From an uncultured Porphyromonadaceae bacterium (lineage in GTDB: Bacteria; Bacteroidota; Bacteroidia; Bacteroidales; Muribaculaceae): 6,742 nt of DNA. Shown one piece after another: positions 1-5,165 of the stretch (positions are counted from its first letter, which is position 1; each line of letters begins with the position of its first letter). The position numbers and the translations under genes are program-made. The notes under the pieces are model-generated. The model saw only the letters and a list, made by a program, of their open reading frames with translations. It was not told the origin of the DNA and did no database searches. The stretch lies in the NCBI GenBank assembly GCA_905193395.1, contig CAJJOO010000080.1, positions 1-6,742 on the forward strand, given 5' to 3'.

Positions 1-49
1 AGCCATGAAGGAATTCCGCAAGGCTTCCCTCGAGGCTTCGAAGAAATAA
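1..49 (+). CDS. C-terminal tail of an upstream gene (partial)
   Basis: An open frame enters from the left edge and ends at TAA 47-49. The visible residues are A-MKEFRKASLEASKK, a basic, probably helical tail. That it is a real gene end is inferred from the Lys-rich, stop-terminated frame and from the hairpins that start right after the stop. The motif MKEFRKA faintly recalls the amphipathic helix after the membrane segment of TatA/TatB proteins, but fifteen residues are too few to assign a family. The product is not recognised. The ATG at position 5 is probably an internal methionine rather than a start. Confidence 0.45.
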   Translation, partial: AMKEFRKASLEASKK

Positions 50-77
50 TCGGTCCCCGCACCGACTTCTTTTCCTC
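50..77 (+). terminator. Possible short hairpin terminator with T-rich tail
   Basis: TCGGT (50-54) and ACCGA (61-65) form a 5-bp stem with a 6-nt loop directly after the TAA of the upstream gene. The T-rich stretch CTTCTTTTCCTC (66-77) follows. This is the layout of a weak intrinsic terminator. The stem is short, so it may work together with the larger hairpin downstream. Alternatively ACCGACT pairs with AGTCGG at 101-106, giving a competing fold. Confidence 0.35.
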
Positions 78-82
78 ATCAC

Positions 83-118
83 AGGCCGCGCTTCCCGCTC
101 AGTCGGAGAACGCGGCCT
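83..118 (+). terminator. Strong inverted repeat, probable transcription terminator
   Basis: AGGCCGCG (83-90) is perfectly complementary to CGCGGCCT (111-118). The stem continues inward with TTC/GAA (92-94 with 108-110) and CCG/CGG (95-97 with 104-106), leaving single-base bulges at C91 and A107 and a 6-nt loop, CTCAGT. About 14 pairs, mostly GC, make a very stable hairpin between the end of the previous gene and the next promoter. No clear T-run follows, so it may act in factor-assisted termination or protect the 3' end of the upstream mRNA. Confidence 0.5.
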
Positions 119-158
119 GACTTCATTCCCTACGCATCATGCCCCACACAGCCCGAAA

Positions 159-190
159 TTTGCAATAACCGATATTTTGTCGTAACTTTG
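159..190 (+). promoter_or_regulatory. Bacteroidota-type sigma-70 promoter
   Basis: The -33 element TTTG (159-162) and the -7 element TAACTTTG (183-190), matching TAnnTTTG, are separated by 20 bases. This is the known primary promoter pattern of Bacteroides and relatives. Transcription should start about 5-8 nt past the -7 box, around 196-199, giving a leader of roughly 20 nt before the ATG at 216. It probably drives the acyltransferase and the four genes behind it, since no other good match is seen in the short gaps. Confidence 0.75.
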
Positions 191-215
191 GACCGTGATA
201 TTATGTTTTGTTGGC

Positions 216-1406
216 ATGACTACACCTATTACACCCAACAGCATCCCCGCTGAATTTCAAGATATAGCCCCTTACGACGACTCGCAATACCGCGAAAAAG
301 TGGCCAGCCTGGTCGCTGAACCCGGTTTCGAGCACGCTGTCAGATACATTTTTCCCGACATCGACTACGACGAATTCTGCCGCCGCCTGCTCAAAGTATC
401 GAACCGCGACGAATTCCAACTCGACATCATGGGTCCGTTCCTCGAGACCCTGGTCAAAAACACCACTTCGGGCCTCACCTGCGACGGCCTTGAAAACGTG
501 GTCGACGGACACAACTACACCTTTATCACCAACCACCGCGACATTGTGCTCGACGCCTCGTTCCTGAACCTCTGCTTCATCCGCGCGCACAAGCCCATCA
601 CCCAGGTGGCTATCGGCAACAACCTGCTGATTTTCGACTGGATTACCGACCTGGTTAAACTCAACCGCAGTTTCATCGTGCGCCGCGACACACGCATCGT
701 CGAGGCATTGCAGGCCGCACGCCACCTCTCGGACTACATCCACTACGTGATTAACACGCGCCACGAAAGCGTGTGGATCGCCCAGCGCGAAGGCCGCGCC
801 AAGGACTCGAACGACGTGACCCAGGAAAGCCTCATCAAGATGATAGGCCTCGCTCCCGGCAGCGACACCAAGTCCAACATCCTCGGCGCCTCGCTCTGTC
901 CCGTGTCCATCACCTACGAATACGACCCCAACGACTATCTGAAAGCACGCGAATTCCTGCTGCGCCGCCGCGACCCCGAGTTCAAGAAAAGCCAGCACGA
1001 CGACCTGTTCAGCATGGAAACCGGCATCCTCAAATTCAAGGGCCACGTCCACATGCACATCAGCCCCTGTATCAATCCCGAACTCGAACTCTTTCCCGGC
1101 TCCGGACGCAACGAGGTTATCCGCGAGGCTTGCCGCCTGATTGACCGCTCGATTCACTGCGGCTACCGCATTTTCCCCTGCAACTACATTGCCTTTGACG
1201 AAATCGAAGGCGAAAGCCGCTTTGCCGCCCACTATACAGCCGAGGACGTCGCCACTTTCGACTCCTATATCAACCGCCAGTTGGACCGCGTGGACCTCAA
1301 CGACGTGACGCCCGAAGAACGCGCCTTCATGCGTTCGATGATGCTGAACATGTATGCCAACCCCCTGCGCAACCAGTTGCAGGCGGCAACTACCTGCGTC
1401 GACTGA
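216..1406 (+). CDS. Glycerolipid acyltransferase, PlsB/PlsC-like
   Basis: A 396-residue protein of the glycerol-3-phosphate/lysophosphatidate acyltransferase superfamily. It probably transfers an acyl chain onto a glycerolipid at the cytoplasmic face of the inner membrane. Visible motifs in order: an acceptor/catalytic block, TNHRDIVLD (105-113, with His107); a motif II-like RSFIVRRD (151-158); a motif III-like QREGRAKD (190-197, with Glu192-Gly193-Arg194); and a motif IV-like CPVSITYEY (228-236). There is no signal peptide or clear membrane helix, so it is likely a peripheral membrane protein. The classic HX4D is spaced as H-X5-D here, which may be a lineage variant. The frame is open from GTG 195, but that codon lies at or before the predicted transcription start, so ATG 216 is preferred. 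It is the first gene of the operon. The exact substrate, and which of the two acylation steps it performs, cannot be read from the sequence. Confidence 0.8.
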   Translation: MTTPITPNSIPAEFQDIAPYDDSQYREKVASLVAEPGFEHAVRYIFPDIDYDEFCRRLLKVSNRDEFQLDIMGPFLETLVKNTTSGLTCDGLENVVDGHNYTFITNHRDIVLDASFLNLCFIRAHKPITQVAIGNNLLIFDWITDLVKLNRSFIVRRDTRIVEALQAARHLSDYIHYVINTRHESVWIAQREGRAKDSNDVTQESLIKMIGLAPGSDTKSNILGASLCPVSITYEYDPNDYLKAREFLLRRRDPEFKKSQHDDLFSMETGILKFKGHVHMHISPCINPELELFPGSGRNEVIREACRLIDRSIHCGYRIFPCNYIAFDEIEGESRFAAHYTAEDVATFDSYINRQLDRVDLNDVTPEERAFMRSMMLNMYANPLRNQLQAATTCVD

Positions 1407-1438
1407 CGCGCCCCGCACTCCCTTCACCCCATTTCGCC

Positions 1439-2623
1439 ATGCGTCTGCCCCTGATTCCGACTCTCATCCTCCTGCTTCTGGCCCTGGCGGTCGACTTCTT
1501 CATCTTCCGCCACCTGCGCCGCAAGGGTTCGCCGCAATGGCTACGCCGGGCCTATATCGCCGTCGCCGTTCTCACACAGGGCGCTCTGGTCTACGCCGCC
1601 GTCATGCCCAAGAAATCCGGCAGCGACCAGGCGCTCACCGTGCTGATGTGGATTCTGTTCGTCTACCTCTCATGTTACGTCTCGAAGATTGTCTACGCCC
1701 TGTTCGTGCTGCTGCGCACCGGGCTGCAAAGGCTGTTCCACAGGCCGATGCGGCCCGTCGAAGTCTGCGGCGCCGTGCTTGGCATCGCCGTGTTCGGACT
1801 GATGTGGTGGGGCGCGCTCGTCAACCGTTTCCGCCTTGACGTGCGCGAGACCGATGTCACCGTCCCCACCCTGCCCGCAGCCTTCAACGGACTGAGAATT
1901 GTTCAGATTTCCGACATACACACCGGCACCTATGGCACAGATACAACATTCCTGAGCCGCATGGTCGACCGCGTCAACGCACTCGAACCGGACATCATCC
2001 TCTTCACCGGCGATATAGTCAACCGCCACAGCGACGAACTGAGGCCCTTCACCGGCGTGCTCTCGCGCCTCAGCGCCCCACTCGGCGTCTGGGGTGTGAT
2101 GGGTAATCACGACTACGGCGACTACTACAACTGGGAAAACGAGACCGCCCACCGAGCCGACGCAGACTCGCTCAAGGCCCTCGAGACACGCGCCGGAATC
2201 CGCATGCTCAACAACAGCCATGTGTGGCTGCGTGCCGGAAACGACTCCATTGCCCTGATAGGCGTCGAAAATATCGGCGACCCGCCATTCCCCGTATACG
2301 GCTCGATTGACGAGGCTTATCCCGACATCGCCGACAGCCATTTCAAGATTCTGCTGAGCCACAACCCGGCCCACTGGTGCGACTCCATTTCCGACAAGCC
2401 AGATGCCAACATCGCCCTGACCCTCGCGGGCCACACCCATGCCATGCAGGTGGAACTGGCCGGATTCTCGCCGGCCTCCTGGCGATACCCCGCCTGGGGC
2501 GGACTTTACACCGACAGCCTTGGCCGCCACCTCTATGTCAACATAGGTCTCGGCACCGTGGCGATGCCCGCCCGCATCGGCGCCACACCCGAAATCACCG
2601 TCTTAAACCTTAACAACCGCTGA
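1439..2623 (+). CDS. Membrane-anchored calcineurin-like metallophosphoesterase
   Basis: A 394-residue protein. The N-terminal part has about four hydrophobic segments (residues ~4-23, 37-57, 66-94, 109-128). The C-terminal part is a complete YkuE/YaeI-type phosphoesterase domain. All metal-binding signatures are present: SDIHTG (Asp159, His161), TGDIVN (Asp192), MGNHDYGD (Asn223, His224, Asp225), LSHNP (His308) and AGHTHAMQ (His332, His334). It is therefore expected to be an active di-metal hydrolase of phosphate esters held at the inner membrane. The substrate is unknown. Related proteins include the chlamydial UDP-2,3-diacylglucosamine hydrolase LpxG, and the acyltransferase upstream makes a lipid substrate plausible, but this is inference. 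It starts 32 nt after the previous stop and ends 4 nt before tex. No Shine-Dalgarno sequence precedes ATG 1439, as is usual in this phylum. Confidence 0.88.
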   Translation: MRLPLIPTLILLLLALAVDFFIFRHLRRKGSPQWLRRAYIAVAVLTQGALVYAAVMPKKSGSDQALTVLMWILFVYLSCYVSKIVYALFVLLRTGLQRLFHRPMRPVEVCGAVLGIAVFGLMWWGALVNRFRLDVRETDVTVPTLPAAFNGLRIVQISDIHTGTYGTDTTFLSRMVDRVNALEPDIILFTGDIVNRHSDELRPFTGVLSRLSAPLGVWGVMGNHDYGDYYNWENETAHRADADSLKALETRAGIRMLNNSHVWLRAGNDSIALIGVENIGDPPFPVYGSIDEAYPDIADSHFKILLSHNPAHWCDSISDKPDANIALTLAGHTHAMQVELAGFSPASWRYPAWGGLYTDSLGRHLYVNIGLGTVAMPARIGATPEITVLNLNNR

Positions 2624-2627
2624 CGCC

Positions 2628-4754
2628 ATGGCCGACATCATTGCCACAGCCGCAGCCAACCTCAACCTGCCCCTGGCCGGCGTCAGGGCCACGGCCTCGC
2701 TCCTGGCCGAGGGCGCCACAGTGCCGTTCATCAGCCGCTACCGCAAGGAGGTGACCGGCAACCTCGACGAAGTGGCCATACGCTCAATCGAGACCGAACT
2801 CGAACGTCTGGGCCGCATCGAGGACCGCCGCGCATATATCATCGCCACCATCACCGAGGCCGGACAGATGACCGACGAACTCGGCGACCGCCTTTCCCAG
2901 GCCGTCACCGCCACGGAACTCGAAGACCTCTACCTGCCATTCAAGCCCAAGCGCCGCACACGCGCCACCGTGGCCCGCGAACGCGGACTCGAACCCCTGG
3001 CACGCATGCTCATGGGCCACCGCAGCCCTGCCGACCCGGCCGCTGCCGCCGCCCACTTTGTCCGCAACGAGGTGGCAGACACCGACGCCGCACTCGCCGG
3101 CGCCGCCGACATCATTGCCGAATGGGTCAGCGAAAATACACGCGCCCGCGACTCCCTGCGCTCGCGCATGCGCCGCTCGGCCGTAATCCGCACCTCCGCC
3201 GTCAAGGACGCAAACGATTCCACCGGGAAATACCGCGATTACGCCGACTTTTCCCACCCCGTACGCTCGCTGCCCTCCCACCGCTATCTGGCCATCAGGC
3301 GCGGACAGCAGGAAGGCGTACTTCGCGTCAGCGTCGAAATCGACGACGAGGCGGCAATCTCGTATATCAAATCGTGGTTCGTGCCGCGCCAGGCCTCGCC
3401 TGCGGCCGCCGAGATTATCGGCCGCGCCATCGCCGACGGCTACCGCCGCCTGTTGCGTCCGTCAATCGAAAACGAAATCGCCGCCGAATGGAAAGAAAAG
3501 GCCGACGAAGCCGCCATCGGCATCTTCGCCGGAAACCTGCGCCAGTTGCTTATGGCCCCGCCTCTGTGCGGAAAGCGAGTACTGGCCATCGACCCCGGCT
3601 ACCGCACCGGCTGCAAGGTAGTCGCACTCGACGAAAACGGCAATCTCCTTGACGATGCCGTCATTTACCCCAACGAACCACGCCGCGAGACCATCGAGGC
3701 CACACGCCTGCTGATGAGGCTTATCGACGCGCACGACATCGAGGCCATCGCACTGGGCGACCGCACCGCCAGCCGCGACACCGAGGCTTTCCTGCGCTCC
3801 ACTCCCGTGGCCGACTTCACCGATATTTATATAGTCAGCGAAAACGGGGCATCGGTCTATTCGGCCTCCGACCTCGCCCGACACGAATTTCCCGACAAGG
3901 ACGTCACCGTGCGCGGTGCCGTGTCAATCGGCCGACGGCTCATCGACCCGCTGGCCGAACTGGTTAAAATCGACCCAAAATCCATCGGCGTGGGCCAGTA
4001 TCAGCACGATGTGGACCAGGACCACCTCAAATCGGCACTCGATTTCACCGTGATGAGTTGCGTCAACGCCGTCGGCGTCGACCTCAATACGGCTTCTTCG
4101 CGACTGCTGGCATATATTTCCGGCATCGGCCCCGCCATGGCCGAGAAAATCGTGGCCGACCGTGCCGCCCGCGGCTCCTTTGCCTCGCGGGCCGACCTGC
4201 TGCGCGTGCCCCGGCTGGGCGCACGTATTTTCCAGCAGGCTGCCGGATTCCTGCGCGTTCCCGACTCGCCGCAACCCCTCGACAACACAGGAATCCACCC
4301 CGAAAGTTATGCCGTCGTAGACCGCATGGCCGCCGCCCTTGATGTCAAGACCGAGGAACTGCCGGGCAATGAGGCCCTTATAGACCGTATCGACCCCGCA
4401 GCCTTTGCCGACGCCGGTGACAAGACTGTTGCCGACATCATCGCCGAACTGCGCAAGCCCGGACGCGACCCGCGAACCACTGCCGAAAACGTGGACTTCG
4501 ACCCCACCGTATCGACCATCGACGACATCCGCCCCGGGATGATTCTCAGCGGAAAGGTCAACAACATAACCGCGTTCGGCGCCTTCATTGACATAGGTAT
4601 CAAGGAAAACGGGCTGCTCCACGTCTCGCAGATGGCTGCAAGCCGCGTATCCGACCCCTCGAAAGTAGTCAGAATCAACCAGATATTGCGCGTGCGCGTT
4701 ATTGACGTCGATATCGACCGCCGACGCATCGCCCTCTCAATCCGCGACCTATGA
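2628..4754 (+). CDS. tex: Tex, S1-domain RNA-binding transcription accessory protein
   Basis: A 708-residue Tex protein. This conserved cytoplasmic, helical, multi-domain nucleic-acid-binding factor is related to eukaryotic Spt6 and affects transcription and RNA handling. Domains in order: the helical N-terminal Tex region with FISRYRKEVTGNLDE (34-48) and LEDLYLPFKPKRRTRAT (98-114); a YqgF/RNase H-like domain beginning at LAIDPGYRTGCK (319-330); the block ENGASVYSASDLA (405-417) and the long GAVSIGRRLIDPLAELVKID region; tandem helix-hairpin-helix motifs (~485-545, including ISGIGPAMAEKIV) ending in QAAGFLRVPDSPQPLDNTGIHPE; and an S1 domain (~634-706, GKVNNITAFGAFIDIG). The protein stops right after the S1 domain, without the tail seen in E. 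coli Tex (773 aa). The usual GNGTASRET motif reads GDRTASRDT (377-385). The start is 4 nt after the previous stop, and the stop overlaps the next start as ATGA, which suggests translational coupling. Confidence 0.96.
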   Translation: MADIIATAAANLNLPLAGVRATASLLAEGATVPFISRYRKEVTGNLDEVAIRSIETELERLGRIEDRRAYIIATITEAGQMTDELGDRLSQAVTATELEDLYLPFKPKRRTRATVARERGLEPLARMLMGHRSPADPAAAAAHFVRNEVADTDAALAGAADIIAEWVSENTRARDSLRSRMRRSAVIRTSAVKDANDSTGKYRDYADFSHPVRSLPSHRYLAIRRGQQEGVLRVSVEIDDEAAISYIKSWFVPRQASPAAAEIIGRAIADGYRRLLRPSIENEIAAEWKEKADEAAIGIFAGNLRQLLMAPPLCGKRVLAIDPGYRTGCKVVALDENGNLLDDAVIYPNEPRRETIEATRLLMRLIDAHDIEAIALGDRTASRDTEAFLRSTPVADFTDIYIVSENGASVYSASDLARHEFPDKDVTVRGAVSIGRRLIDPLAELVKIDPKSIGVGQYQHDVDQDHLKSALDFTVMSCVNAVGVDLNTASSRLLAYISGIGPAMAEKIVADRAARGSFASRADLLRVPRLGARIFQQAAGFLRVPDSPQPLDNTGIHPESYAVVDRMAAALDVKTEELPGNEALIDRIDPAAFADAGDKTVADIIAELRKPGRDPRTTAENVDFDPTVSTIDDIRPGMILSGKVNNITAFGAFIDIGIKENGLLHVSQMAASRVSDPSKVVRINQILRVRVIDVDIDRRRIALSIRDL

Positions 4755-5152
4755 CCCACCACGCAATCCTCGGAATCGGCAGCAACGTGCCTCCGCGGCT
4801 CGACAACATCGGCCGCGCGCTGTCACTCCTGGCCCTCTACGGCGACGTGATGGACGTTTCCGAACCCGTCGAGTCGGCCGATGACACCGGCCTCGGCGCA
4901 CCATATATCAACGTGGCCGTGGCATTCCGCACCTGCCTCGACTCTGCGCGTCTGGCCGAACACATCAGCGGCATCGAACGCGCCCTGGGACGCACCGGCG
5001 ATTCAAAAGTCACCGGAACGATGCCCCTGGACATCGACACCGTGGTCTGGGACGGCAATATTATCTCGGCCTACGACTATAACCGCCCCTATTTCATAAC
5101 CTGCCGGCAATCGCTCGACCGCTCCTGCGAGGTTGCCACGGCCAAGCCCTGA
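4751..5152 (+). CDS. HPPK (FolK)-like protein, possibly catalytically inactive
   Basis: A 133-residue protein resembling 6-hydroxymethyl-7,8-dihydropterin pyrophosphokinase, the folate-pathway enzyme FolK (E. coli 159 aa). Family features visible: the N-terminal LGIGSNVPPRLDNIGRAL (7-24, compare LGSNL...N..AL), VSEPVES (36-42), the YINVAV strand (52-57), IERALGR (75-81) and the magnesium-binding pair in PLDIDTVVWDG (Asp94, Asp96). By eye, the residues matching E. coli Arg82 and Arg92 are Gly83 and Met91, and the C-terminal region normally carrying the catalytic His115 reads SAYDYNRPYF. The fold is probably kept, but pyrophosphokinase activity is doubtful: it may be a paralog with another role, or an enzyme with rearranged catalytic residues. 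ATG 4751 overlaps the tex stop by 4 nt, so the two are probably translationally coupled. The following gene begins 13 nt after its stop. Confidence 0.72.
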   Translation: MTHHAILGIGSNVPPRLDNIGRALSLLALYGDVMDVSEPVESADDTGLGAPYINVAVAFRTCLDSARLAEHISGIERALGRTGDSKVTGTMPLDIDTVVWDGNIISAYDYNRPYFITCRQSLDRSCEVATAKP

Positions 5153-5165
5153 TTTCACAGACTCC

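Noticed and set aside
201..1427. A 408-codon open frame on the minus strand covering the acyltransferase gene
   Set aside because: It mirrors the C/G-rich third codon positions of the plus-strand gene. Its protein is a low-complexity Val/Ala/Gly mixture with no family motifs, whereas the plus strand has clear acyltransferase motifs and a promoter.
1407..1438. Gap between the acyltransferase and phosphoesterase genes examined for a promoter or terminator
   Set aside because: No TTTG/TAnnTTTG pair and no inverted repeat are visible in the 32 bases, so it is taken as an ordinary intra-operon spacer.
1670..4622. Several minus-strand open frames of 140-290 codons opposite the phosphoesterase and tex
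   Set aside because: Same shadow effect of GC-rich codons. Their compositions are biased (Gly/Val or Arg/Ser), with no recognisable domains, and the plus-strand genes are unambiguous.
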